A stretch of 50,157 nucleotides of DNA from Bacillus sp. B1-b2 (GCF_009183415.1 NZ_WEHU01000030.1:1-50157); one strand, 5' to 3'. Positions 8,829 through 18,114 are shown, numbered from the stretch's first letter. Program-made: numbers and translations. Notes: a model not told the origin generated them from the letters alone.

Positions 8829-8877
8829 CATGGATATAAGTACTTTTGCTTGCAATTTATTTATATATATTATAATT

Positions 8878-8892
8878 TAATAATTATTATAA
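8878..8892. promoter_or_regulatory. Candidate Per box (PerR operator) upstream of hemE
   Basis: TAATAATTATTATAA matches the PerR consensus TTATAATnATTATAA at 13 of the 14 defined positions. It lies about 57 bases before the hemE ATG, next to a probable -10 element. The surrounding DNA is almost pure A/T, so a chance match is possible. Confidence 0.4.
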
Positions 8893-8948
8893 TTAATTGG
8901 TGATATACAATATAAACATATACCTTTTGAAAGGTGGACATATTAAGA

Positions 8949-10001
8949 ATGAGTAAAAAATGGAATGATACATTTATAAAGGCAGTGAGAGGAGAGTATA
9001 CCGACTATGTGCCTGTATGGTATATGCGTCAAGCTGGACGCTCTCAACCAGAATATAGAGCAATAAAAGAGAAGTATTCTTTGTTTGAAATTACTCATCA
9101 ACCGGAATTATGTGCATATGTTACAAAATTGCCTGTTGATCAATACAATGTAGATGCAGCTGTACTATATAAAGATATTATGACACCACTTCCTGCTATT
9201 GGTGTAGATGTAGAGATTAAATCAGGAATTGGTCCTGTTATTGCGGATCCAATTAAAACAATAGATGATGTGTTAAAACTAGGTATGTTACAACCTGAAC
9301 AAGATATTAAGTATGTGCTAGACACCATTGAATTACTTACAAAGGAACAATTATCTGTGCCTTTAATTGGATTCTCTGGAGCTCCGTTTACTCTTGCAAG
9401 TTATATGATTGAAGGAGGACCTTCTAAGAATTATCATAAAACAAAAGCATTCATGTATAGTGATCCAGAAGCATGGAATGCACTAATGGATAAATTAGGA
9501 ACAATGGTTATTACATATGTAAAAGCTCAAGTTAAAGCTGGTGCAAGTGTGATTCAGCTATTCGATTCTTGGGTTGGAACACTTAATGTACAAGACTATC
9601 GAACATTTATAAAACCAATTATGACTAAAATAGTGTCAGAGCTAAAGGCGGAAAATATACCACTTATTATGCACGGTGTAGGCGCAAGTCACTTAGCTCT
9701 TGAGTGGAATGACCTTCCTATTGATGTGGTTGGCTTAGATTGGCGATTACCGATTAGGGAAGCAAGGGAAATCGGTATTACAAAAGCTGTTCAAGGAAAT
9801 CTTGATCCAAGCTTCCTTTTAGCTCCATGGAATGTAATCGAGGAAAGAGTGAAAGAAATCATTCAACAAGGAGTAAAACAACCAGGATTCATTTTTAATC
9901 TAGGGCATGGAGTCTTTCCAGAGGTTGATCCCGCTGTGTTAAAAAGACTAACTAGCTTTATACATGATTATTCAGGTGATTTACTTAGTAAACGAAAATA
10001 A
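8949..10001 (+). CDS. hemE: Uroporphyrinogen III decarboxylase HemE
   Basis: HemE removes the four acetate carboxyl groups of uroporphyrinogen III to give coproporphyrinogen III in the cytoplasm. The signature [16 protein letters not shown] is near the N-terminus (about residues 22-37), and the second signature with [13 protein letters not shown] is near residue 140. At 350 residues the length is normal. I chose the ATG at 8949 (MSKKWND...) because AAAGGTGG lies at a good distance and the family starts there; an in-frame GTG at 8934 overlaps that site. hemH follows after 27 bases, so the two are cotranscribed. Confidence 0.95.
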   Translation: MSKKWNDTFIKAVRGEYTDYVPVWYMRQAGRSQPEYRAIKEKYSLFEITHQPELCAYVTKLPVDQYNVDAAVLYKDIMTPLPAIGVDVEIKSGIGPVIADPIKTIDDVLKLGMLQPEQDIKYVLDTIELLTKEQLSVPLIGFSGAPFTLASYMIEGGPSKNYHKTKAFMYSDPEAWNALMDKLGTMVITYVKAQVKAGASVIQLFDSWVGTLNVQDYRTFIKPIMTKIVSELKAENIPLIMHGVGASHLALEWNDLPIDVVGLDWRLPIREAREIGITKAVQGNLDPSFLLAPWNVIEERVKEIIQQGVKQPGFIFNLGHGVFPEVDPAVLKRLTSFIHDYSGDLLSKRK

Positions 10002-10028
10002 TGATAAAAGATAAGTGAGGGAATGTAG

Positions 10029-10973
10029 ATGAGCCGTAAAAAAATGGGTCTTTTAGTGATGGCATATGGTACACCATATAAAGAAGCAGATATTGAGAGA
10101 TACTATACAGATATCAGACATGGTAGAAAGCCAACTGAGGAAATGTTAGAAGATTTGAAAGGCAGATATGCAGCAATAGGTGGTATCTCTCCTTTAGCAA
10201 AAATCACGATGGAACAAGCAAAAGGACTAGAGGAACATTTAAATAAGATACAGGACGATATCGAATTTAAAATGTATCTAGGATTAAAGCATATTGAACC
10301 ATTTGTAGAAGATGCTGTACAAAAAATGCATGAGGATGGCATAGAAGAAGCTGTAAGTATCGTGCTTGCACCTCACTATTCTACTTTTAGTATAAAATCT
10401 TATAATAATCGTGCAAAAGAAGCAGCAGAAAAATTAGGTGGATTAACGATTTATAGTGTAGAAAGCTGGTATAAAGAACCTAAATTTATTGCTTATTGGG
10501 CTAAACAACTGAAGGAAATTTATCAAAATATGTCTCAAGAAGAAAGAGATAATGCTGCATTAATTGTTTCGGCACATAGCTTACCAGAAAAGATTTTACA
10601 ATATGGAGATCCATATCCTGAACAGTTAAAAGAAACAGCAAGCCTTATTGCAGAAGAAGCAAAAATCTCTACTTATTATTTAGGCTGGCAAAGTGCAGGG
10701 AATACGCCAGATCCATGGCTTGGTCCAGATGTTCAAGATTTAACAAGAGAACTATACAATAAGCATGGATATAAATCCTTTGTATATGCTCCAGTAGGTT
10801 TTGTATCAGAGCATCTAGAAGTTTTATATGATAATGATTATGAATGCAAAGTGGTTACAGAAGAAATAGGAGCATCGTATTATAGACCAAAAATGCCAAA
10901 TGCACAGCCTGAGTTTATTGAAGCATTAGCTACGGTAGTATTAAATGAAATATCTGTTCATACAAAAGGATAA
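10029..10973 (+). CDS. hemH: Ferrochelatase HemH (coproporphyrin III ferrochelatase, CpfC)
   Basis: HemH inserts ferrous iron into the porphyrin ring. In Firmicutes the substrate is coproporphyrin III and the product is later decarboxylated to heme by HemQ/ChdC. The protein (314 residues) starts [16 protein letters not shown], contains the active-site histidine region [10 protein letters not shown] near residue 182, and the conserved [13 protein letters not shown] and [16 protein letters not shown] segments. It forms a two-gene operon with hemE and ends in a strong terminator. The third gene usual in this operon, hemY (coproporphyrinogen oxidase), is not here. Confidence 0.95.
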   Translation: MSRKKMGLLVMAYGTPYKEADIERYYTDIRHGRKPTEEMLEDLKGRYAAIGGISPLAKITMEQAKGLEEHLNKIQDDIEFKMYLGLKHIEPFVEDAVQKMHEDGIEEAVSIVLAPHYSTFSIKSYNNRAKEAAEKLGGLTIYSVESWYKEPKFIAYWAKQLKEIYQNMSQEERDNAALIVSAHSLPEKILQYGDPYPEQLKETASLIAEEAKISTYYLGWQSAGNTPDPWLGPDVQDLTRELYNKHGYKSFVYAPVGFVSEHLEVLYDNDYECKVVTEEIGASYYRPKMPNAQPEFIEALATVVLNEISVHTKG

Positions 10974-10987
10974 GTTGTATTTATGGG

Positions 10988-11028
10988 AAAAACTAAGCAA
11001 TAACCTTTGGGTTTGCTTAGTTTTTTTT
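10988..11028 (+). terminator. Intrinsic terminator of hemEH
   Basis: AAAACTAAGCA pairs with TGCTTAGTTTT and is followed by eight T residues. The 140 bases after it, up to the yhgD operator, show no gene. Confidence 0.88.
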
Positions 11029-11168
11029 ACTTATTTATTCAGTATAAGTTCACTCCATCTCTCGTTCTTCTTACATGCAATGATGGATTTCTTAGAAAAC
11101 AAGCTTATTATAGTAATAATACATTCTTGCAACAACAATTACACTGTGGTATATTAATTTCTGTACTA

Positions 11169-11195
11169 AATGACCGAAATGTTATTTTGGTCATT
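11169..11195. promoter_or_regulatory. Palindromic operator upstream of yhgD
   Basis: The 27-base element has arms AATGACCGAAAT and ATTTTGGTCATT around a 3-base centre. A near copy of identical total length sits in front of yhgE at 11842-11868. A shared, regulator-adjacent palindrome of this size is typical of TetR-family autoregulation. Confidence 0.75.
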
Positions 11196-11245
11196 TTATC
11201 TCATGCAGCGGATTCAATCGGTAAAAAAAGAAGTGAGGTGAATGC

Positions 11246-11818
11246 ATGGCGGTTGATCGAAAAAAACTCATACTAGAAGCAGCAGCAAAGTCTTTTTCTA
11301 TGTTTGGTTATAAAGCAACAACAATGGATCAGGTTGCGAAGATTGCCAATGTAGGGAAAGGCACCATCTATACTTTTTTCAAGAATAAAGAAGAGCTTTT
11401 TGAAGAAATTATCAATCAGTTGATACAGGAGATGAAGGAAAGGGCCGATGCATCTTTCAATCAACAATCAAGTTTTGTCGAGAATGTACACAGAGCTTTA
11501 ATGAGCTTGCTAGAATATCGTAAGAAGCATCAACTGACCGTAAAGTTATTTCAAGAACAAAAGGAAATAGGCACAATGGAAGTTAAAGCTGTTATTAGTC
11601 ATTTAGAAAATGCAATTTTGCATTATATGCAAGAACGAGTCCAAGAAGCAATGGATAAAGGAGAAATTAAAGGTAAAAACAGTGAAATTACTGCTTTTAT
11701 TATTTTAAAGTTATATATTGCATTAATATTTGATTGGGAAAAAATGCATGATCCATTAAGTGCGGAAGAAATAGCCTCAAGCTTTGAATTACACCTATTT
11801 GAAGGATTATCATCATAG
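11246..11818 (+). CDS. yhgD: TetR-family transcriptional regulator (YhgD-like)
   Basis: This 190-residue repressor has an N-terminal TetR helix-turn-helix (about residues 8-55, including TTMDQVAKIANVGKGTIYTFFKNKEELF) and a variable helical ligand domain. It sits between hemH and a yhgE-like gene, as yhgD does in B. subtilis. Identical-length palindromes in front of this gene and in front of yhgE suggest that it represses both. AGAAGTGAGGTGAATGC is the ribosome site. The inducing ligand is unknown. Confidence 0.85.
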   Translation: MAVDRKKLILEAAAKSFSMFGYKATTMDQVAKIANVGKGTIYTFFKNKEELFEEIINQLIQEMKERADASFNQQSSFVENVHRALMSLLEYRKKHQLTVKLFQEQKEIGTMEVKAVISHLENAILHYMQERVQEAMDKGEIKGKNSEITAFIILKLYIALIFDWEKMHDPLSAEEIASSFELHLFEGLSS

Positions 11819-11841
11819 ATAATCCTAAAATAATAACGAAA

Positions 11842-11868
11842 AATGACTAAATGAACTATTTGGTCATT
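11842..11868. promoter_or_regulatory. Second copy of the YhgD-type operator, upstream of yhgE
   Basis: Arms AATGACTAAAT and ATTTGGTCATT flank a 5-base centre; the whole is 27 bases like the copy at 11169-11195, and the outer GAC..GTC blocks are the same. It starts 24 bases after the yhgD stop and ends 22 bases before the yhgE ATG. Confidence 0.75.
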
Positions 11869-11890
11869 GTGGAAAAATGGAGGAATATGT

Positions 11891-14107
11891 ATGAAACAAA
11901 GTTTATTAAAAGCAGAGCTTTCCTCTATTTTTAAAAATAGAATGAAGCTTATTTCTATTATTGCCATTATCTTTATCCCTATCTTATATGCAGGTGTCTA
12001 CTTATGGGCTTTCTGGGATCCCTATGGAAACCTAGATAAATTGCCTGTTGCCGTTGTAAATGAAGATACAGGTACGGAATTAAATGGAGAAGCACTAGAG
12101 ATAGGAAAGGACCTAGTGGAGAACTTAAGAGATAGCAATGAGTTTCATTTTATTTTCGTTGATAAAGAAACTGGCTATAAAAATCTAGAAAATCAACAAT
12201 ATTATATGTTAATAGAAATACCGAAGAATTTCTCTGAGAATGCCACAACACTTTTAGAGGATAATCCGAAAAAACTAGATTTAACCTATGTTTCTAATCC
12301 TGGATATAACTTTATCTCCTCTCAGATTGGAAACTCTGCTATTGAAAAAATCAAAGAAGGCGTAAGTAAGGAAGTTACACAAACTTATGCAGAATCCATT
12401 TTTGATAATATAAACGAAATGAAAGATGGATTACAAACAGCAAGTGATGGTGCAAAGAAATTAGAAGATGGAACAAACAAAGTCAATAATGGCACAAATG
12501 AAGTATATGAAAACCTTGCAACCTTAGCAGAAAAATCTATTCAATTTTCTGAAGGTGTTAATACGGCCAATGACGGTATGACTAAAGTTGCTGATGGAGC
12601 AAAAAAATTAGATGATGGAATGTCCCAACTTCAAACAGCTCAAGGTCAATTGAATAATGCTGCAGGTCAATTGCAAAGTGGAGATCAAGCAATTTTGAAC
12701 GGTATATCTCAAGCAAAAGATGGAATAGATTCTATGCAGGATAGTGTTCCTACTTTAACAAAAGGGACAACTGAGTTAATAGCTGGTTCCAATACATTAA
12801 CTGCTGGCTTAACAGAATGGAATGATAAAGCTGAAGCATTGGCAACTGGTGCACAACAACTCAATGATGGTGCAGTAAAATTACAGGAAAAAATAGAAAC
12901 CATCATTCCACTGCTTGAAGGTGTGCCAGAGGAAAATAAACAAGAATTAATCAAAGAATTACAGAAGCTTGTTGATGGAACTACATCTATTTCGACAAAT
13001 ACGACTGCGTTAAGCCAGGCATCTAGTCAGTTAACAAATGGCGGAAAAAACATAGCAAGTGGTTTAACAGAATTAAATAAAGGACAGGAGAAATTACAAG
13101 AAGGGGTAAACAAGCTAAGTGAAGGCAGTATCCAGTTAGAGAATGGAGCAAAACAGCAGGTTGCTGGTCAAGAAAAATTTGTTGCTGGTATGAATGAATT
13201 CTCCACTAAATTTACCGAAGCAGCTAATGGGTCCTCCGATTTAGTAAATGGAGCACAAACTCTACTAACAGGTATGAACTCATTATCTACTAACTCTATA
13301 GCTTTATCTGATGGAACATCTCAATTAAAGGATGGTTCATGGGAATTAGTGGAAGGAACAACCACTCTATTAGATGGTAGCAAGGAACTCTCTTCTAAAC
13401 TATCAGATGGTGCAAGTGAAGCAAGCTCTATTCATTCAGATGAGAAAACTTATGATATGATGGCAGATCCAATTAAAGTAGATTCAGAGAAAGTATCTGA
13501 AGTTCCGAATTATGGAACTGGATTAGCTCCTTACTTTATTTCACTGGGGTTATTTGTAGGTGCTTTAATGCTATCTATCGTATTTTCCTTTGATGAACCA
13601 GAAGGACAACCGAAAAATGGATTACGTTGGTTCTTCAGTAAATCAGCAATATTAATGGGAGTAGGAATCCTTCAAGCATTAGTTGCAGCATTTGTATTAC
13701 TTGTTATTTTAGGGATAGAAGTACAAAGTATCCCATTATTCATAGTCTTTACAATTCTAACTAGTCTAGTATTCTTCTCGATAATTCAATTTTTTGTTAC
13801 TATCTTAGGGAATCCTGGTAGATTTGTCATCGTATTAATCATGATTTTCCAATTAACAACTAGTGCTGGAACATTCCCGATAGAGTTAATCCCTAATGTT
13901 TTACAGCACATTCATGATTTATTACCAATGTCGTACTCTGTTTCTGGTTTACGAGCCGTTATTTCGACTGGGGACTTTGACTATATGTGGCATAATGCAA
14001 GTATTTTAATAGGGTACCCAATTTTCTTCCTTACGGGTACAGCTGTATATTTTATTGTAAAACATAAACGAAATTTTTCTAGTGAATTAGAAGTAAATGT
14101 AGATTAA
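11891..14107 (+). CDS. yhgE: YhgE/Pip family membrane protein (phage-infection-protein-like)
   Basis: The 738-residue protein has one membrane helix near residues 20-40 and about five at the C-terminus (from roughly residue 545). Between them is a long outer region of helical repeats built on the unit D-G-(A/T/S)-x-x-L (for example DGAKKLEDGTNKVNNGT). This is the architecture of YhgE/Pip proteins, which include the lactococcal phage receptor Pip and share the ABC-2-type membrane fold. A transport or cell-surface role is inferred. The ATG at 11891 follows AATGGAGGAATATGT; an upstream in-frame GTG at 11867 overlaps the operator. Control by the YhgD repressor is likely. Confidence 0.85.
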   Translation: MKQSLLKAELSSIFKNRMKLISIIAIIFIPILYAGVYLWAFWDPYGNLDKLPVAVVNEDTGTELNGEALEIGKDLVENLRDSNEFHFIFVDKETGYKNLENQQYYMLIEIPKNFSENATTLLEDNPKKLDLTYVSNPGYNFISSQIGNSAIEKIKEGVSKEVTQTYAESIFDNINEMKDGLQTASDGAKKLEDGTNKVNNGTNEVYENLATLAEKSIQFSEGVNTANDGMTKVADGAKKLDDGMSQLQTAQGQLNNAAGQLQSGDQAILNGISQAKDGIDSMQDSVPTLTKGTTELIAGSNTLTAGLTEWNDKAEALATGAQQLNDGAVKLQEKIETIIPLLEGVPEENKQELIKELQKLVDGTTSISTNTTALSQASSQLTNGGKNIASGLTELNKGQEKLQEGVNKLSEGSIQLENGAKQQVAGQEKFVAGMNEFSTKFTEAANGSSDLVNGAQTLLTGMNSLSTNSIALSDGTSQLKDGSWELVEGTTTLLDGSKELSSKLSDGASEASSIHSDEKTYDMMADPIKVDSEKVSEVPNYGTGLAPYFISLGLFVGALMLSIVFSFDEPEGQPKNGLRWFFSKSAILMGVGILQALVAAFVLLVILGIEVQSIPLFIVFTILTSLVFFSIIQFFVTILGNPGRFVIVLIMIFQLTTSAGTFPIELIPNVLQHIHDLLPMSYSVSGLRAVISTGDFDYMWHNASILIGYPIFFLTGTAVYFIVKHKRNFSSELEVNVD

Positions 14108-14113
14108 GTGGAG

Positions 14114-14190
14114 TAACTGTTACTAGTTTCTTTTACTGTATGGCTACTAGCTAGTCATATAGTAAAAGGGATAATGGTAACAGTTTTTTA
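14114..14190 (+). terminator. Long hairpin terminator after yhgE
   Basis: Outer arms AACTGTTAC / GTAACAGTT enclose a second paired block CTTTTACTGTATG / CATATAGTAAAAG. A run of T residues follows. It is an unusually long two-storey stem. Confidence 0.85.
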
Positions 14191-14335
14191 TTAATAGCAA
14201 AGAAGAAATCTCTACCATTTATAAGAAAAAAGTACAAAGTGAGTGATTATTTATAGATTTTTCGTTATAGTATAAAAGGGCGCTATAATTCGAGATAATT
14301 GGATATATTTCTACAAAATTTTAAGGGGTGTCTTT

Positions 14336-15325
14336 ATGCTATTTATAGACAATAAAGGGATAACAGATCCAAGGATTAATCTTGCAATAGAAGAGTATGC
14401 TGTAAAGAATCTAGATATAAATGAAACATACCTTTTATTTTATATAAATGAACCTTCTATTATTATTGGAAAGAATCAAAACTCAATAGAAGAAATTAAT
14501 ACAGAATATGTAGAGTCACAAGGGATTCATGTAGTGAGAAGAGTTTCTGGTGGAGGCGCTGTTTACCATGATTTAGGGAATCTGAATTATAGCTTTATCA
14601 CGAAAGACGAGGGAGATAGTTTCCATAATTTTAGAAAGTTTACAGAGCCAGTTGTACAAGCACTTAAAAGCATGGGAGTAAATGCAGAATTAAGTGGGCG
14701 TAATGATTTGTTGGCAGAAGGTAGAAAAATATCTGGAAACGCTCAATTCGCAACAAAAGGAAAAATGTTCACACATGGAACATTATTGTTTAACTCTGAA
14801 ATGGATCACATTGTTTCCGCATTAAAAGTAAAAAAAGATAAGATTGAATCAAAGGGAATTAAGTCTGTTAGAAGCAGAGTGGCTAATATAATGGAATTCC
14901 TTCCAGAGAAAATATCGATAGAAGAGTTTCGTCGTTTACTTTTAACTCATCTTTTTGATGGAGAAGAGAACATCCAAGAATACGTATTAACAGAAGAGGA
15001 CTGGGAAAAAATTCACCAGCTTTCTAAAGAAAAATATCAAAATTGGGATTGGAATTACGGCAAATCTCCTAAATTTAATTTACAACATTCTCATCGTTTC
15101 CCGGTAGGTCAAATTGATGTCCGTTTTGATGTGGTTAAAGGTATCGTCAAAAATTGCAAAATATATGGTGATTTCTTTGGAGTGGGTAGTGTAGAAGATA
15201 TCGAAAATAGATTAATTGGTGTACGCTACGAACGCTCAGAGCTAGAAAAAGCATTAGATGACATTTCCGTTAAACATTATTTTGGAAATGTAACAAAAGA
15301 AGATTTTCTTCAATTAATTTATTAA
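14336..15325 (+). CDS. lplJ: Lipoate-protein ligase LplJ
   Basis: LplJ activates free lipoate with ATP and attaches it to lipoyl domains (E2 and GcvH proteins) in the cytoplasm. The 329-residue length equals LplA/LplJ enzymes. The biotin/lipoate ligase fold is marked by VRRVSGGGAVYHDLGNLNYSFI around residues 68-88, the GRKISGNAQ lysine region near 130, and the separate C-terminal accessory domain. TTAAGGGGTGTCTTT precedes the ATG. It is a single transcription unit bounded by terminators. Confidence 0.93.
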   Translation: MLFIDNKGITDPRINLAIEEYAVKNLDINETYLLFYINEPSIIIGKNQNSIEEINTEYVESQGIHVVRRVSGGGAVYHDLGNLNYSFITKDEGDSFHNFRKFTEPVVQALKSMGVNAELSGRNDLLAEGRKISGNAQFATKGKMFTHGTLLFNSEMDHIVSALKVKKDKIESKGIKSVRSRVANIMEFLPEKISIEEFRRLLLTHLFDGEENIQEYVLTEEDWEKIHQLSKEKYQNWDWNYGKSPKFNLQHSHRFPVGQIDVRFDVVKGIVKNCKIYGDFFGVGSVEDIENRLIGVRYERSELEKALDDISVKHYFGNVTKEDFLQLIY

Positions 15326-15343
15326 TCCTTATTAAATATACTA

Positions 15344-15376
15344 ACATCCTAACATTATGGTTTAGGATGTTTTTTT
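15344..15376 (+). terminator. Intrinsic terminator after lplJ
   Basis: ACATCCTAA pairs with TTAGGATGT and is followed by seven T residues. Confidence 0.88.
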
Positions 15377-15480
15377 ATGGCAGTCAACAAAAAAGTAACC
15401 TGACCTAGTTTAATTTAAGTTCTAAATTTTTTTTTGAGGACTACTTATTAGTATAGGTTGTACTAGGCAGGAGGGAAATT

Positions 15481-16755
15481 ATGACAAGAAAGATTGGTTT
15501 TTATGCAGTGCTAATCTATGTTCTATATGGCTTGTTTTTTTATTGGTATTTATTTCAATATTCAACTCCCACTTTACCTTTTGAATTTCAAGGAACAAGT
15601 AGTGATCCATCCACTTTTTTAAATAGTAGAGAATTGGTATTAAGTGAAGAATATTCAAGAGTGAAAAATTTTCTATTCTTTATTTCCACTCCTTTTGAAT
15701 GGCTTCTCTATTTGTTTATTTTATTATTCGGCGTGTCTAAGGTGTTTAAAAAATGGGGAGAAGATTCAGCCAAATACAAAATGCTACAAACAGCTATTTA
15801 TCTATTTTGGTTAAATCTAACAGCCTACATTCTTACATTTCCAATTAGTTATATTGGCTATTCTTTATCAAAAACGTACCATATTTCAACACAAGGATTT
15901 TCTTCTTGGATGAAAGATGAGTTAGTAGATTTTTGGATTAATTTTCTTTTTCTATACATTATTGTGTCTGTTCTATATTGGTTGATGAGCAAAAGTAAGA
16001 AGAGATGGTGGCTTTATGCTTGGTTATTATCTATCCCATTTACATTATTTATTACCTTTATTCAACCGGTTATTATTGATCCACTTTATAATGAGTTTAC
16101 TCCATTAAAAGATAAAGAGTTAGAGGCTAAAATATTAGAATTGGCAAGTGCTTCGGGAATCCCAGCTGACCATGTGTTTGAAGTAAACATGTCAGACAAA
16201 ACCAATGCATTAAATGCCTATGTAACAGGAATAGGTAGTAATGCCAGAATTGTTTTATGGGATACAAGCTTAAAAGAATTAAATGAGGATGAAATACTGT
16301 TTGTCATGGCACATGAAATGGCTCATTATGTGGAAAAACATATTTATATAGGAATTGCTATTAGCTTAGCTTTTTCTCTTCTAGGCTTATATTTAATATA
16401 TAAACTGATGCATTGGTTGGTAAAAAGATGGGGGAAAGCACTTAACATTAGGAGAGTAGAGGATATTCAATCATTTCCGCTAATTCTTTTATTGATCTCT
16501 ATGCTATCTTTTGCTGTAAACCCTTTTTCGAATCTAATGTCTCGTTACGAAGAAAAAAGAGCAGATGAATATGCTGTTCAACTAACACAAAATCCCGAGA
16601 GTGGTATAACTACTTTTCAAAAGCTGGCAAAAAGCGGTTTAAGTGAAGTGAATCCTCCTGTGTTAGTGAAAGTATTCCGTTATAGTCATCCAACAATGTT
16701 AGAGAGAATAAGTAAGTTGGAAGAGGAAAGTATTGAGTTAAGAAATAAGGAGTAA
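15481..16755 (+). CDS. yhfN: M48 family zinc metalloprotease, Ste24 endopeptidase type (YhfN-like)
   Basis: This 424-residue membrane protease has several transmembrane helices. The zinc motif HEMAH is at residues 278-282 and the third ligand region RYEEKRADEYAV is near residue 360, as in CAAX prenyl protease 1 / Ste24. Bacteria of this group lack prenylated CAAX proteins, so a role in membrane protein quality control is more likely. AGGAGGGAAATT is the ribosome site. YhfN of B. subtilis is the closest remembered relative, in the same lplJ-proximal neighbourhood. Confidence 0.88.
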   Translation: MTRKIGFYAVLIYVLYGLFFYWYLFQYSTPTLPFEFQGTSSDPSTFLNSRELVLSEEYSRVKNFLFFISTPFEWLLYLFILLFGVSKVFKKWGEDSAKYKMLQTAIYLFWLNLTAYILTFPISYIGYSLSKTYHISTQGFSSWMKDELVDFWINFLFLYIIVSVLYWLMSKSKKRWWLYAWLLSIPFTLFITFIQPVIIDPLYNEFTPLKDKELEAKILELASASGIPADHVFEVNMSDKTNALNAYVTGIGSNARIVLWDTSLKELNEDEILFVMAHEMAHYVEKHIYIGIAISLAFSLLGLYLIYKLMHWLVKRWGKALNIRRVEDIQSFPLILLLISMLSFAVNPFSNLMSRYEEKRADEYAVQLTQNPESGITTFQKLAKSGLSEVNPPVLVKVFRYSHPTMLERISKLEEESIELRNKE

Positions 16756-16832
16756 GATTTTATCATAAGGATATATTGTTAGAATAACACTAGATAGAAT
16801 TCTGGAGAAAAATGAAGTAGAGGTTAATTTTT

Positions 16833-17393
16833 ATGGAAATTAAAACAGTTTGTACATGGGATGAGCATCTATGGAGTGATGCTAGTCCCTTGTACATAGA
16901 GGCTTTTGGAGAAAAGGGAGCAAAGCCAATTTAAATTGTACGACATATGCTCTTGCAAAACATGGCTGAGCTTCATGTAGGATATAGTGATTCTGTCCCA
17001 GTGGCAATGGCTCTCACTGGGAGGCTTTCCAGTGAACAGGTAATGATTATTGATTATTTGACAGTAACAGCAGGAAAGCGAAATCGTGGATTGGGAAGAT
17101 TCTTTGTAGATTATTTGGTGAAGAAATCAATGATTGAAGATTATAATAAGGTGATTATTGAAGTTGAATCAGAGGAAACAAAAGAAAATAAAGCACGCAT
17201 TCAATTTTGGAAGAACTGCGGTTTTCTGTTCACAGATTATATTCATCATTATATTTGGGTACCTGAGCCTTATCATGCTATGTATTATCCTATTTCCATT
17301 TCTTCTGCAGAACAAAACAAAGTAACAGGGGAAGAATTGTTCACTTATATCAACAAATTTCATCGCCTTTGTTTTCGTGGAGGGAAAGAGTAA
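16833..17393 (+). pseudogene. GNAT acetyltransferase interrupted by an in-frame stop codon
   Basis: An ATG at 16833 with an upstream AGAGGTTAA opens a frame reading MEIKTVCTWDEHLWSD...GAKPI that meets TAA at 16932-16934. The same frame, with no shift, continues IVRHMLLQNMAELHVG and runs on to 17393 as a normal GNAT domain. It includes the acetyl-CoA loop region KRNRGLGRFFVDYLV and the downstream FWKNCGFLF motif. The 148-residue piece that remains from the ATG at 16947 has no ribosome site and lacks the first strand and helix of the fold. A sequencing error or a real nonsense mutation are both possible; read-through is unlikely. Confidence 0.8.
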
Positions 17394-17693
17394 TTAGCAA
17401 AATAAATGAAGAATTTCCGGTTAAATAAGGGAATATTCTCCGGCTATTCTGAATGGGTTCTTTTCCTCTTTCTACAACCGAAAGACACAGATGATTGTCA
17501 TAGAACAATGGCGGTTGCTGGAGCATATCAAACTTGTTTGTGGGTAAAATAGGCCTCTAGGTCTGGCCATGAAGTAGTGCAATTTGCGAATTCTTAAGTA
17601 GCCCTTTAGAGTTTGGTTAGTAACAAAAGCTTTTAGCTGCAGAGGAAACCACCCGTATAATCATCACGGGTGGTATTTATTTTATGATACAAC
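17394..17693. other. 300-base gap with possible gene remnant
   Basis: No intact gene is visible. Bases 17441-17552 contain a short open stretch reading SGYSEWVLFLFLQPKDTDDC and beyond, without a start codon or ribosome site; I do not recognise it. Base composition looks less AT-rich than the other gaps, suggesting decayed coding sequence that followed the broken acetyltransferase. A hairpin closes the gap at 17648-17674. Confidence 0.4.
17648..17674. terminator. Hairpin terminator downstream of the IDEAL gene
   Basis: ACCACCCGT pairs with ACGGGTGGT. It lies about 20 bases past the stop of the minus-strand IDEAL gene and is followed by T-rich sequence on the plus strand, so it could end transcription from either side. 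Confidence 0.7.
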
Positions 17694-17927
17694 TTAATTA
17701 TCAAAGCGCTTACATAATTGTTTATATTCAATACTTAATTCAGTAAAGCTTTCTCTGTCTTGTTCGTCAATGGCTTTATCAATCAGGGACATTAGATTTG
17801 CTTTCTCGATGTTCCATTGGATTTCTGAAAGTAGCATCTCAATGTAAAGATCTATCACATAAGTTTCATTGCCTTTATTCTTGTTAGCATGCAATTTGGT
17901 AAACTCAGTGTATGACTTATCATTCAT
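17694..17927 (-). CDS. yhzC: IDEAL-domain protein YhzC
   Basis: This 77-residue acidic helical protein carries the C-terminal IDEAL motif region (LIDKAIDEQDRESFTELSIEYKQL), a short module found in several small Bacillus proteins and at the end of others. Function is unknown. I chose the ATG at 17927 (MNDKSYTEF) because TCAGGAGGGAAAGACA precedes it; the open frame extends further upstream but without a ribosome site. It is divergent from comK, as yhzC is in B. subtilis, which supports the name. Confidence 0.8.
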   Translation of the reverse strand: MNDKSYTEFTKLHANKNKGNETYVIDLYIEMLLSEIQWNIEKANLMSLIDKAIDEQDRESFTELSIEYKQLCKRFDN

Positions 17928-18114
17928 TGTCTTTCCCTCCTGATACCTTTTTAATATTATATGGCGGGTATGCGAAAATATCAATGAATATTTTAAAGAT
18001 TTAGAAAAAAAGATGAAGAATATGTAAAAACTCTGAAAGAATGATTTTTTTTATTATAAAATAGGAAAAAAGTGCTATCATTAGAGAAGATTACTAAAAG
18101 AAAAGAGGTTTTTT

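Noticed and set aside
8934-8948. Upstream GTG start for hemE
   Set aside because: It would consume the AAAGGTGG ribosome site; the ATG at 8949 fits family length and spacing.
12420-13420. DNA-level tandem repeat within yhgE
   Set aside because: The repetition is at protein level (D-G-x-x-x-L units of a helical repeat), with little repeated nucleotide identity, as is normal for YhgE/Pip proteins.
17985-18114. ComK-binding boxes (AAAA-N5-TTTT) upstream of comK
   Set aside because: Only AAAAGAGGTTTTT at the ribosome site and one-mismatch versions such as AAAGAATGATTTT are present, in DNA so AT-rich that such matches are expected by chance; no properly spaced pair was found.
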